Virus record (IMG/VR): IMGVR_UViG_3300006112_000057
Coordinates: 1-22,581 of that record
Reading direction: 5' to 3' (one strand)
DNA length: 22,581 nucleotides
From: a virus
This document shows positions 7,207-15,161 of the stretch, piece by piece. The notes below the pieces were generated by a model, which saw nothing but the letters and a program-made list of their open reading frames with translations, was not told the DNA's origin and searched no databases. Both the position numbers and the translations under genes were made by a program. Position 1 is the stretch's first letter. Each line of letters opens with the position of its first letter.

Positions 7207-7908
7207 ATGACAGCAACAGTGATTATACCAACAACAGGTACACCTGACCTTAAGAAGGCAATTGAAAGTGTTATCTCTCAAACATACATGACAACTTGTT
7301 ATGTTGTATGTGACGGCGAACAACACCTTGGAAAAGTTAAGGTCATCGTTGGTGAATATGGTAATAAGGTCAAACTCGCTAATCTTCCAATCAACGTTGG
7401 TGCAAATGGTTTCTATGGCCATCGAGTATATGCAGCTTTCACACACTTAGTCAATACTGATTATGTACTATATCTCGACCAAGACTGTTACATGGACAAA
7501 AACCATGTATTCTCACAAATTGAAAACATCAAGAAGAAAAACCTTCAATGGTCCTATTCATTAAGAAAGATTGTGGACAAAGATGGTAATTATCTCTGCA
7601 ACGATGACTGTGAATCACTAGGTAAATGGAAATGTTTTCAAGATTACCACCACATAGACACTAATTGTTATTGCCTTAAAACGGAAATTGCGATAAAATT
7701 GGCGAGTGCATGGCATGGTGGATGGGGCCAAGATAGGGTATTCCTAAATGCATTATCAACACACTTTAATGATTATGATTGCACAGGTGAATACACAATT
7801 AACTACAAACTTGCTGGTAATGAAGGTTCTGTTAAACCAGAATTCTTCTTACACGGTAACGAAGTGATGAATTCTCGTTATGAAGGAAAATTACCGTGGA
7901 AAAAATAA
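7207..7908 (+). CDS. family 2-like glycosyltransferase
   Basis: A 233-aa GT-A fold enzyme that probably transfers a sugar from a nucleotide donor. The N-terminus, ATVIIPTTGTPDLKKAIESV, is the typical GT2 opening strand and helix. The donor/metal DxD motif is D91-Q-D93 in YVLYLDQDCYM, and HGGWGQDRVF (around 175-184) corresponds to the acceptor-side W-G-x-D region. No membrane segment is present, so it is cytoplasmic. It opens a block of nine overlapping genes that all look like sugar or surface chemistry. The acceptor cannot be told: phage fibre or capsid protein, modified DNA base or host polysaccharide are all possible. Confidence 0.85.
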   Translation: MTATVIIPTTGTPDLKKAIESVISQTYMTTCYVVCDGEQHLGKVKVIVGEYGNKVKLANLPINVGANGFYGHRVYAAFTHLVNTDYVLYLDQDCYMDKNHVFSQIENIKKKNLQWSYSLRKIVDKDGNYLCNDDCESLGKWKCFQDYHHIDTNCYCLKTEIAIKLASAWHGGWGQDRVFLNALSTHFNDYDCTGEYTINYKLAGNEGSVKPEFFLHGNEVMNSRYEGKLPWKK

Positions 7909-8657
7909 TCAACAATCAAAATTGGGATAAAATCAGTGAAGACTTCTCAAAAGCAAAACCTTTTAATCATGTTGTAATTGATGATTTTTTTACCGAGGAA
8001 GTTGCACATAATATATTTGCAGGTATGCCAGGTTATGATGAAAATACTGATGCAAAATACGACAATGCAATTGAAAAGAAACGTACAATTCAAAACTGGA
8101 CCAAATTCTCCAAAAATGTTTATAAGGCATTGTCATATCTGGTAAGTGAACCATTTGTTGTTAAGCTTGCACGTATGACCGAAGAATATGATTTGGTTCC
8201 GGATTACGGTCTACATGGTGGAGGCATTCATATGCATCAATCTGGAGATTATCTAAATGTGCATTTAGATTATGATATACATCCAAAAATGGACATGAAA
8301 CGTAAACTGAATTTGATTGTATACTTAAATCCAAACTGGAAAAAAGAATGGGGTGGTAACATTGGTTTATGGTCACATGACAAAACATCTAAACAACCAA
8401 AAGCTTTGGTTGAGTCCATTTGGCCAAAGTTCAATCGTGCAGTATTGTTTGACACAACACAAAATTCATGGCACGGTGTAACCGAAGGCATCAATGCACC
8501 TGAAGGACAATACAGAAAAAGTTTAGCAATCTATTATCTCATTCCAACAGATGACATAGATAATAAGAGACAGAAGGCTTTGTTTGTTCCTCGTGAAGAA
8601 CAAAAAGGCGATGATGGTGTTATGAATTTGATTAAAACTAGATCAGGATTGAAATGA
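7896..8657 (+). CDS. 2OG-Fe(II) dioxygenase (prolyl 4-hydroxylase-like)
   Basis: 253 aa. Non-haem iron oxygenase that uses 2-oxoglutarate and O2 to hydroxylate a substrate. The iron triad is visible: H123-x-D125 in NVHLDYD and H193 in NSWHGV, with R207 in QYRKSLAIYYL as the likely 2-oxoglutarate-binding arginine. The N-terminal PFNHVVIDDFF opening is typical of this family. The start is GTG at 7896 with SD AAGGA eight bases upstream, and it overlaps the glycosyltransferase by 13 bases. Such enzymes are common in cyanophages and other marine phages. Its place in a glycan cassette suggests that it hydroxylates a sugar or a protein to be glycosylated, but the substrate is unknown. Confidence 0.9.
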   Translation: MEKIINNQNWDKISEDFSKAKPFNHVVIDDFFTEEVAHNIFAGMPGYDENTDAKYDNAIEKKRTIQNWTKFSKNVYKALSYLVSEPFVVKLARMTEEYDLVPDYGLHGGGIHMHQSGDYLNVHLDYDIHPKMDMKRKLNLIVYLNPNWKKEWGGNIGLWSHDKTSKQPKALVESIWPKFNRAVLFDTTQNSWHGVTEGINAPEGQYRKSLAIYYLIPTDDIDNKRQKALFVPREEQKGDDGVMNLIKTRSGLK

Positions 8658-9502
8658 AGAATTTAATTATTGGTGGTTATACAAACTACGGAATCAATCA
8701 ACTCAAACCTTGGGTCTTGTCTGCTCTAGAAGTTGCAGATGAAGATACCAATGTTGTCTTGGTTGCAGGCAATACCTCACAACAAACATTACAATGGTTG
8801 CACGAACAAGGTGTGATTGTTGCACCAATGCAGATGGTGGACAATATTCCACCACATGTGTTACGTTTCTTGTCAATCTATCACTTCTTGCGTCACAACT
8901 GGATGAATTATCGTTATGTTGTTACAACAGACGTTAAGGATGTTTATTTCCAATCTAGTCCTTTTGACATAATGAAAAGTATGGAAAATCTTGGAAACAA
9001 TCTTGTCATTGCATCTGAAGGATTGAAATACAAAGATGAACCATGGGGTGATGATAACCTCAAACAAGCATATGGTCCTTACGTCTATGGACAATTCAAA
9101 GACAATGAAATCTATAACGTTGGAACATTTGGTGGCACATCCGAATATGTAAAAGATATGGTGTTCAACATATTCACCAATGCTATCAATAGGCCAATTC
9201 CTATCTGTGACCAAGCAGTGTTCAACGTTCTAATCAACACACAACCATACAAAGACATTGCACAAATAACCGTTGATTGGGCTTGTGAAGCTGGTACTGT
9301 TGCCGATCCCACCAAGATGAATTATTTTAGACCAAACTTGCTGTGTGACGAACCAACAGTAAAAGACGGTTTGGTGTATTATAAAGATAAGTTATTCCCA
9401 ATTGTACATCAATACGACCGTGTACCAGAATGGAAAAAATTTGTTCAACAAAAGTATGAACAAGACGATGAATCGAAAATGTTTATTTATAGGACAACAT
9501 GA
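8654..9502 (+). CDS. putative glycosyltransferase (GT-A-like)
   Basis: 282 aa, starting MKNLIIGGYTNYGINQLKPW. The core RYVVTTDVKDVYFQSSPFD (87-105) carries D93-V-K-D96, a DxxD variant of the donor-binding motif, preceded by the RFLSIYHFLR helix. ICDQAVFNVLI (around 193-203) is the acceptor-side D-Q motif. This pattern is shared by glycosyltransferases that use nucleotide sugars, including plant-type nucleotide-diphospho-sugar transferases. I cannot name a CAZy family. It overlaps both neighbours by 4 bases, so it is translated in series with the dioxygenase and the methyltransferase. Confidence 0.7.
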   Translation: MKNLIIGGYTNYGINQLKPWVLSALEVADEDTNVVLVAGNTSQQTLQWLHEQGVIVAPMQMVDNIPPHVLRFLSIYHFLRHNWMNYRYVVTTDVKDVYFQSSPFDIMKSMENLGNNLVIASEGLKYKDEPWGDDNLKQAYGPYVYGQFKDNEIYNVGTFGGTSEYVKDMVFNIFTNAINRPIPICDQAVFNVLINTQPYKDIAQITVDWACEAGTVADPTKMNYFRPNLLCDEPTVKDGLVYYKDKLFPIVHQYDRVPEWKKFVQQKYEQDDESKMFIYRTT

Positions 9503-10068
9503 TGAGTGATATAATTACTTTTAACACAGTTACACAGGCTTTTGGAGAGCAAAAAATGTTTAAATGTTCAGGTTACGGCCTTGGTGAAATGATTAAAGAC
9601 ATGACCCAGGTTAGAGGGTTGGAAATTGGTTGTGACATTGGCGACACAACACACTTTTTATTGGATATCAACAAGAACCTAGAATTGGTATCAGTTGATC
9701 CTTATGAAAATTATGTTGATTGGAATGGAAGACCTTTGAACGAAAGACAACAAGTTTTTGAAACTATGTCTGATCGTATGGAAAAATTTAAACCAAGATT
9801 CAGTTTGGTACATAAAAACTCAGATGATGCATCCATTTTATTTGCTGATGAGGAATTTGATTTTATCTTCATTGATGGTTTACACACATATGAACAGTTA
9901 ACTAAAGATTGTGCCAACTATTACTCCAAGTTAAAAACTGGTGGTATTTTTTCCGGCCATGATTTTACAGCAATTGAAGGTGTCAATAGAGCCGCAAAAG
10001 AATTTGCTGCAAAGGTTGGTAAAGAAATTCTAACAACAGAATGTGATGTCTGGTATTGGATCAAATGA
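9499..10068 (+). CDS. class I SAM-dependent methyltransferase
   Basis: 189 aa, one Rossmann domain. Motif I is LEIGCDIG (41-48), followed by VSVDPY (64-69), whose Asp67 should bind the SAM ribose, and EFDFIFIDGLHTYEQ (119-133) and GGIFSGHDF (148-156). The IDGxHxYE and GGxxxGHD pattern fits the Methyltransf_24-type sugar/small-molecule O-methyltransferases rather than DNA methylases, since there is no DPPY or NPPY. It most likely methylates a sugar or hydroxyl made by the cassette. Two overlapping starts are possible (9499 or 9502), differing by one residue. Confidence 0.85.
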   Translation: MMSDIITFNTVTQAFGEQKMFKCSGYGLGEMIKDMTQVRGLEIGCDIGDTTHFLLDINKNLELVSVDPYENYVDWNGRPLNERQQVFETMSDRMEKFKPRFSLVHKNSDDASILFADEEFDFIFIDGLHTYEQLTKDCANYYSKLKTGGIFSGHDFTAIEGVNRAAKEFAAKVGKEILTTECDVWYWIK

Positions 10069-10751
10069 AAAATTGTATAGTATTATCTGGTCAGTATAGA
10101 ACATTTGACCAAACATGGGAAAACATTAAGACATACATTGATGCAAATGAGATGGATGTCTATTGTCACTTATGGTCGACCGATGAGAGAGAAATCAACA
10201 ATATACAAGAACGATTGAAACCAGTAAAGATTTTGGCTGAAGATTTTTCTGAATATGAAAATGTTTTTTTAGATATTGAAAAAAGAGTAGTTGCAAAAAA
10301 TCCAAAACCAAAAACAATCGATAGCATTTCAAAAAATGCATCTATGAATTATAGTAGATTCAAAGCTTATGGTTTGATTGATAGTGAATACGACAATCTT
10401 TCTTATTGCAGATACGATTTAGGATTCAATCCACCTTTCAAATTTACAGAAGTTGGATTCATTGTCACTCCATTGGAAGAATCGTATAACCTGATTTCGG
10501 ATATTTTTGCTGTTATGCCTTTCAAATGGGCAAATGCTTATTTCCTGTACAACAACTATGAACACCTACATTCAACTCAATTTGAACCTGAGTTTGAAGA
10601 TTGGTTAAGAAATGTAAAGAAATATCCTGAGGTGGATATTAAGATCCATAAGGAACAAAGATATTGTCCACACATGATGTTATTGCGAAACTTGTTTCTT
10701 AAAAATACACCATTTGATATCGTTAACATTCCAGTATATCTTCAAAGATGA
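10065..10751 (+). CDS. glycosyltransferase-like protein, paralogue A
   Basis: About 228 aa from the ATG at 10065, chosen over an upstream TTG because ATG overlaps the preceding stop as ATGA like most genes here. It opens MKNCIVLSGQYRTF, a pattern shared with the next gene (MKIALCFTGQARSF). It has DVYCHLW (around 33-39), matching DVYIHTW in the neighbour, and a central YCRYDLGFNPPF matching IKTRTDYALNVQIPF. The two are therefore paralogues that arose by tandem duplication or were acquired together. I know such proteins as phage or bacterial surface-glycan enzymes of uncertain class. The R-x-D may be the donor site. The function is inferred from context. Confidence 0.6.
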   Translation: MKNCIVLSGQYRTFDQTWENIKTYIDANEMDVYCHLWSTDEREINNIQERLKPVKILAEDFSEYENVFLDIEKRVVAKNPKPKTIDSISKNASMNYSRFKAYGLIDSEYDNLSYCRYDLGFNPPFKFTEVGFIVTPLEESYNLISDIFAVMPFKWANAYFLYNNYEHLHSTQFEPEFEDWLRNVKKYPEVDIKIHKEQRYCPHMMLLRNLFLKNTPFDIVNIPVYLQR

Positions 10752-11437
10752 AAATAGCATTATGTTTCACTGGCCAAGCCAGGTCATTCCAAAAGGGATT
10801 CGAATACTACAAAAAGAATCTATTGAATCACTATAACGTAGATGTTTACATTCATACCTGGAAGTTTGATGGTGAAGAAAAACTTATTGAATTGTATGAA
10901 GCAACTAAAACGATAACGGAACCTGTTTTGGTTACTGATGCTGACACAAAGTATACTAATACACCAAACGCACAAAAGTATCCACCAAGGTTCACCTATT
11001 CTGCATTGTATTCTATAAATGAATGTCGTAATTTGATGATGAGTTCTGGAATTGAATATGATTGGGTCATAAAAACAAGAACAGACTATGCATTGAATGT
11101 TCAGATTCCTTTTGAACAACTCGATAACACCAAGTTATACATTCCAAATTGTAGAATGGTACCTGAACGTGATTTTGGTAATGACCAGTTTGCTTTTGGT
11201 TCACAAAGTACCATGGACAAATATATGTCTACGTTCCAAAACATGGATAAGTATTATGATGCTGGTGCACAATATATTGGTGAAAATATGATGAGTGCCA
11301 ACTTGCATGAACACAACTTACATGGTGAAAATCTTGTATATGTTAACATGAATAATCCATTTCCACCTGGTGCACACAATGGCACTTGGCACTCTTTGAT
11401 TCGTAATGATTATGACAACTGGACCAAGAATAGTTAA
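10748..11437 (+). CDS. glycosyltransferase-like protein, paralogue B
   Basis: 229 aa. The N-terminus MKIALCFTGQARSF and DVYIHTWKFDG match the preceding gene. The core YDWVIKTRTDYALNVQIPF has the R-T-D triad expected at a nucleotide-sugar site. NDQFAFGSQSTMDKY (around 143-157) and GENMMSANLHEHN are acceptor-side segments. A family name cannot be given with confidence. It overlaps the previous gene by ATGA and the next by about 32 bases, an unusually long overlap in this block. Confidence 0.6.
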   Translation: MKIALCFTGQARSFQKGFEYYKKNLLNHYNVDVYIHTWKFDGEEKLIELYEATKTITEPVLVTDADTKYTNTPNAQKYPPRFTYSALYSINECRNLMMSSGIEYDWVIKTRTDYALNVQIPFEQLDNTKLYIPNCRMVPERDFGNDQFAFGSQSTMDKYMSTFQNMDKYYDAGAQYIGENMMSANLHEHNLHGENLVYVNMNNPFPPGAHNGTWHSLIRNDYDNWTKNS

Positions 11438-12173
11438 AAAGTTAAGTGGCCATTCAGGCAGTGAAATCTATTTGATGGAAAATTCTAATGGTCTATTTGT
11501 AAGAAAAATTGGTAACACAGAAAGAAACAGGAAAAGACTAATACCGTTACAAGCAGTTGGTTTTCCTGTTCCTAAAATTTATAATGTTGATGGTGATTCT
11601 TTTGACATGGAATACTTCCATGGCCTAGACATGAAGAATTATCTGGTGTCACATAACACCAATCAATTAGAAGAATTCTTATTCAAAACACTAACAAAAC
11701 TAAAAAGTATCTGTGTAGACAAAGCAAAAGACTTTACTGAAACATACTACCAGAAACTTGCTTGGATGGACACCTCAACTGAGGCATTTCCTTTTACCAA
11801 GCAACAACTGATTGATAAGTTACCTAAGATTTTACCACACACATCTTACCTTGGTGACTTGACATTAGAGAATATCATTTATACAATAAACGGATTCAAA
11901 CTGATTGATCCTGTAACCATTGAATACGATTCTTATGTATTCGACATAGCAAAACTTAGACAAGACCTAGAATGTCGCTGGTTTCTTAGACGAGAACCAA
12001 CCAAACTAGGTGCTAAGTTACACAACATTCAAAATAAACTATTTGAAGATTTCCCAGAAGCAAACAACGATTACCTTTTAATACTAATGTTGTTGAGAGT
12101 GTACCTACATACAACAAAAGGTGATTTAGAATATAACTTTATAATGGATGAAATAAAAAGATTATGGAAATAA
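11406..12173 (+). CDS. APH/choline-kinase-like phosphotransferase
   Basis: 255 aa, protein-kinase-like fold of the aminoglycoside phosphotransferase/choline kinase type. Residues about 15-75 form a small N-lobe: GSEIYLMENSNGLFVRKIG has a likely ATP-binding lysine at 34, and FDMEYFHGLDM is the hinge. The catalytic loop is SYLGDLTLENIIY (147-159), with D151 and N156, and the metal-binding LIDP has D168. The family's usual HGD histidine is replaced by Leu (LGD), which may lower or change activity. With the following nucleotidyltransferase/HAD gene it suggests a two-step activation: phosphorylate a small alcohol or sugar, then attach a nucleotide. The start is ATG at 11406 or 11412. Confidence 0.75.
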   Translation: MIMTTGPRIVKKLSGHSGSEIYLMENSNGLFVRKIGNTERNRKRLIPLQAVGFPVPKIYNVDGDSFDMEYFHGLDMKNYLVSHNTNQLEEFLFKTLTKLKSICVDKAKDFTETYYQKLAWMDTSTEAFPFTKQQLIDKLPKILPHTSYLGDLTLENIIYTINGFKLIDPVTIEYDSYVFDIAKLRQDLECRWFLRREPTKLGAKLHNIQNKLFEDFPEANNDYLLILMLLRVYLHTTKGDLEYNFIMDEIKRLWK

Positions 12174-13189
12174 TTGTACCAGCAGCAGGTCTTTCTAGTC
12201 GTTTCCCTAACATGAAACCGAAGTATCTACTATTTGACTACGAACATAAAATGATGTTGGAGAAAGCGGTTGCAGATTATCCCGATTGCAACATCACTGT
12301 TGGCATTCTCAACGAACACGATTCTGCATTTGATGCTGAGAAGTTTATCAACCATCAATTTGGTGGTAAAGTCAAAGTTGTCATAATCAAAGAACTGACA
12401 AAAGGTCCAGCGGACACAGTTTACCAAATCTTACAAATGGCTGGCATATCTGATGAGGCTGAGTTCTTGGTAAAAGACTGTGACAGTTTCTTTACTCACA
12501 CAAAAACACCAGGAAACTATATCTGTGTTTCTGATATTGCGGAACATGAAGTTTTGAATCGACTTAGAGCAAAAAGTTTTGTTGTATCTAATGAACAAGG
12601 CATCATTACCGATATTATTGAGAAACGTGTTGTATCCAATAAGTTCTGTGTTGGTGGTTATAAGTTTGAATCTGTTGCAGAATACAAAAAAGCATTTGAA
12701 TCTATATCAACCGAAAAAGAAATCTTTGTCTCTGATGTAATTTCAGTTATGTTACACGAAGGAAAGATTTTCACCGAGAAACTTATATCTAACTATGTTG
12801 ATGTGGGTACAGCACAAGAGTGGTTCAAGTACAATGACAAACCTGTAATCTTCTGTGATATTGATGGCACAATTATTAAGGCTCAAAGACGAGTGGGTAT
12901 CGATTCCTATGATTCTGATCCAGAAGTGTTGCCAAAGAATGTTGAAAGGTTGTTAGAATATGAACGAAATGGATCATTGATTATATTTACAACCGCCAGG
13001 GAAAAAAGTCAAGAGTGGGTCACAAGAGCAATGTTGAGTAATTTAGGATTCAAATCTAAAGAATTGATTATTGGTCTTCCAAATGCAAGAAGAATAATCA
13101 TCAACGATTTTGATTCCAGCAATCCACATCCTAGAGCTGAAGCCGTCAACATTTATCGTAATACCGATACATTGGATTATTACTTATGA
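12164..13189 (+). CDS. sugar/alcohol-phosphate nucleotidyltransferase fused to HAD phosphatase
   Basis: 341 aa, two domains. Residues 1-225: an NTP_transferase of the MobA/LicC/GlmU type with IIVPAAGLSSRFPNMKPKYL (3-22), the nucleotide-binding G-x-x-R...KP-K, then FLVKDCDSFF (101-110) for metal and VGTAQEW near its end. Residues 226-341: a HAD hydrolase with motif I FCDIDGT (230-236), motif II IFTTARE and motif IV INDFDSSN. The fusion would couple nucleotide activation with a phosphatase step, as in pathways that make CDP- or GDP-activated sugars or alcohols. The substrate is unknown. It overlaps the kinase gene by 10 bases and the next gene by ATGA. Confidence 0.85.
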   Translation: MEIIVPAAGLSSRFPNMKPKYLLFDYEHKMMLEKAVADYPDCNITVGILNEHDSAFDAEKFINHQFGGKVKVVIIKELTKGPADTVYQILQMAGISDEAEFLVKDCDSFFTHTKTPGNYICVSDIAEHEVLNRLRAKSFVVSNEQGIITDIIEKRVVSNKFCVGGYKFESVAEYKKAFESISTEKEIFVSDVISVMLHEGKIFTEKLISNYVDVGTAQEWFKYNDKPVIFCDIDGTIIKAQRRVGIDSYDSDPEVLPKNVERLLEYERNGSLIIFTTAREKSQEWVTRAMLSNLGFKSKELIIGLPNARRIIINDFDSSNPHPRAEAVNIYRNTDTLDYYL

Positions 13190-13878
13190 GTTTTATACCA
13201 GATAAAAACTTATTCCTTGTAACCTCGGCAATTAAATCTCTGAATACAAGGTTTTGGAGTCACGAACAGAGATTTAAACAAACAGTATTGACGGTTGAAT
13301 CTATCCGAAAACGAGTTCCAGAAGCAATCATTGTTTTGGCTGATGCATCTCTTACATCATTGACGGAAGAAGAACATAAACAACTTCAACCATATTTGAA
13401 TGCTTTTATGGATATGAATCGAGTTCCGGACGTTAACAAATTCTCAAGTAGTGGCCAACAGGCCATGGCAGAAAGTGTATTGTTATTTAATGCATTGCAC
13501 CTTTTAAAACAACAACCTTGGTTTAAAGACGTTAAAAGAATTTTTAAGATTTCTGGTCGTTCCATATTGGAACCAGAGTTTAAACTAAGTGATTACGATA
13601 ACTTATTTGGTAAATATGTGTTTAAGAAACGTATTCCAACTTGGATGCCTCAAGTAACACATGGTGCTACAGACTTATTGATTACTCGTTTGTTCTCTTT
13701 TTGCCCGTCCTTGGTTGATAATTACCTAGAAGTACTACAATATAACTTACCTTTGTTCAATTTTATGGACTTTGAACATGCTCATTTTGTCAACATTCCA
13801 AAAGAATATCTAGTAGAATTTGATAAAATTCACTGTTATGGTTGGTTGGCAGGCAATGGCCAAGTTGAAAATTATTGA
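13186..13878 (+). CDS. glycosyltransferase-like protein
   Basis: 230 aa. It opens NLFLVTSAIKSLNTRFWS, followed by RFKQTVLTVESIRKRVPEA, a helix then a strand (IIVLADAS) as in glycosyltransferase-A folds. The central RIFKISGRSILEPEF has the same placing as the R-T-D segment of the paralogues at 10065 and 10748, suggesting a distant relative. There is no clear DxD. It ends the glycan cassette. The next 104 bases hold a hairpin and a late promoter, so this is probably the end of one transcription unit. Confidence 0.55.
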   Translation: MSFIPDKNLFLVTSAIKSLNTRFWSHEQRFKQTVLTVESIRKRVPEAIIVLADASLTSLTEEEHKQLQPYLNAFMDMNRVPDVNKFSSSGQQAMAESVLLFNALHLLKQQPWFKDVKRIFKISGRSILEPEFKLSDYDNLFGKYVFKKRIPTWMPQVTHGATDLLITRLFSFCPSLVDNYLEVLQYNLPLFNFMDFEHAHFVNIPKEYLVEFDKIHCYGWLAGNGQVENY

Positions 13879-13890
13879 CTATGTATCGAA

Positions 13891-13913
13891 CCCAAACTCT
13901 CGACAGTTTAGGG
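13891..13913 (+). terminator. hairpin after the glycan cassette
   Basis: CCCAAACT (13891-13898) pairs with AGTTTAGGG (13905-13913) with one bulged A and a six-base loop, giving eight base pairs. There is no T-run after it, so it is not a classic intrinsic terminator. It may be a weak terminator or an mRNA 3' stabiliser at the boundary before the late promoter. Confidence 0.4.
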
Positions 13914-13931
13914 TTATAAACTAAAAAGTTA

Positions 13932-13939
13932 TATAAATA
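13932..13939 (+). promoter_or_regulatory. late promoter TATAAATA
   Basis: An exact T4 late promoter motif (TATAAATA, followed by C) in the longest non-coding gap of the window, 43 bases before the ligase-like gene. Transcription would begin a few bases downstream. Sequence, strand and position all support it. Confidence 0.8.
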
Positions 13940-13982
13940 CCCTCATGGCAATCATAGTGTATTGCAATGTCTAAAGGTAAAC

Positions 13983-15161
13983 ATGAGAACTTTTAAATCT
14001 CTACTTAAAGAGGAAGCTGACGAGTCCAAGCTGAAACACATTACGCATGTGGAAGATCATGCTATCCATGGTGGTTCAGAAGGATTTGACCATGCGGTTG
14101 GAGTATTGAATCAAGTTAGGAAACACATCAAAGCAGGCAAAAATGATCCTACTTTGACTATGAAACACGATGGTTCACCAAGTATCGTATACGGTCACCA
14201 TCCAGAAACCGGTAAGTTTTTTGTTGCTTCCAAATCTGCTTTTAATGTAAACCCAAAAGTTAATTACTCAGAAAAAGACATCGAATTAAACCATGGACAT
14301 GCTCCAGGTCTGGTCGCTAAACTAAAAGACGCATTACATCATCTACCTAAAGTTACACCTAAAACTGGTGTTTATCAAGGTGATATGATGTTTGGCCATG
14401 GTGATAAGACTGAACATGACGGTAGAGTTCACTTCAAACCAAACACAATCAATTATTCTGCACCTAAAGAGTCTGAAGAAGGTAAAAAGATTCGTAAAGC
14501 CAAGATTGGTGTTTATACGCACACACAATATCATGGTAAAACCTTAGCGGACATGAAAGCAGATTTTCATCCAGATTTGTCTGGTTTTAAAAACCATCCG
14601 GATGTCTATCATAGAGAACCCGGTCATGACACATCTAAAGTTATGATGTCCAAACATGATGATGAGCAATACCATCACCATTTGGCATCAGCACAAGCTC
14701 TACATGATCTGCATGGTAAACAAATGTATGCAGCCACAGAGCCACACCGAAATGCTGGTGGTCCTATTGAGACACATATTAACCAAACTATTAGAACTGG
14801 TGAAAAACCAAGTGTTGGTGGACTAAAGAAATCTATCGAAGCTAAATATGACAAAGATATTGCTAAAGTAAAAACTCCTGCTGCGATTGCTAGAAAAGAA
14901 GCAGAAAAGAAAGCTCACGTTGAACATATTGATAACAATACACAACACTATGAGAACTTCTTTAAAATGCATCATCACTTGCAACAAGCAAAAAATTCTT
15001 TGGTTCACGTTTTAGCAAGACATACAGGTGGCTTAGAACATACAGTTGGTGATGCATCAGTTAAACCAGAAGGTTTCGTTGCAACACACAAAGGTAAAGT
15101 TTCTAAACTAAATGATAGACAAGAATTCAACAGACTTAACTTTTTGGCAAGACCACGATGA
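13983..15161 (+). CDS. RNA-ligase-like nucleotidyltransferase (DUF6267-like), capsid-targeting-like N-terminus
   Basis: 392 aa from ATG 13983 (SD AAAGG just upstream), preferred to a TTG at 13962 because MRTFKSLLKEE then matches the N-termini of three later genes. It resembles a phage family I recall as DUF6267. Residues 59-68 (TMKHDGSPSI) give KxDGS, motif I of covalent nucleotidyltransferases (ligases, capping enzymes), with K61 as the candidate AMP-bearing lysine. GVYQGDMMF (129-137) fits motif III. EGFV (363-366) and KVSKL (372-376), followed by NDRQEF, fit motifs IV and V. A His-rich helical insertion of about 200 residues separates III from IV. A role in joining or nucleotidylating RNA or DNA ends is inferred. 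It is adjacent to a nucleotidylyltransferase/kinase gene (ATGA overlap). Confidence 0.7.
   Translation: MRTFKSLLKEEADESKLKHITHVEDHAIHGGSEGFDHAVGVLNQVRKHIKAGKNDPTLTMKHDGSPSIVYGHHPETGKFFVASKSAFNVNPKVNYSEKDIELNHGHAPGLVAKLKDALHHLPKVTPKTGVYQGDMMFGHGDKTEHDGRVHFKPNTINYSAPKESEEGKKIRKAKIGVYTHTQYHGKTLADMKADFHPDLSGFKNHPDVYHREPGHDTSKVMMSKHDDEQYHHHLASAQALHDLHGKQMYAATEPHRNAGGPIETHINQTIRTGEKPSVGGLKKSIEAKYDKDIAKVKTPAAIARKEAEKKAHVEHIDNNTQHYENFFKMHHHLQQAKNSLVHVLARHTGGLEHTVGDASVKPEGFVATHKGKVSKLNDRQEFNRLNFLARPR

Noticed and set aside
6916-7446. A 176-codon antisense frame crossing the junction of two plus-strand genes.
   Set aside because: Both plus-strand genes have recognisable features there. The antisense product is Cys/Tyr/His-rich without any motif, and no SD was seen.
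9484-9491. TATTTATA, a perfect late promoter motif if read on the minus strand.
   Set aside because: It lies inside a plus-strand coding region with no minus-strand gene downstream, so it is taken as chance.
13962-13982. TTG at 13962 as start of the ligase-like gene.
   Set aside because: ATG at 13983 has AAAGG upstream and gives the N-terminal pattern shared with three other late genes.
14640-14720. His-rich stretches in the ligase-like protein (YHHHLASAQALHDLH) as a possible separate metal-binding gene or tag.
   Set aside because: The frame is continuous and the stretch lies in the insertion between motifs III and IV. No CxxC or other metal-site pattern accompanies it.
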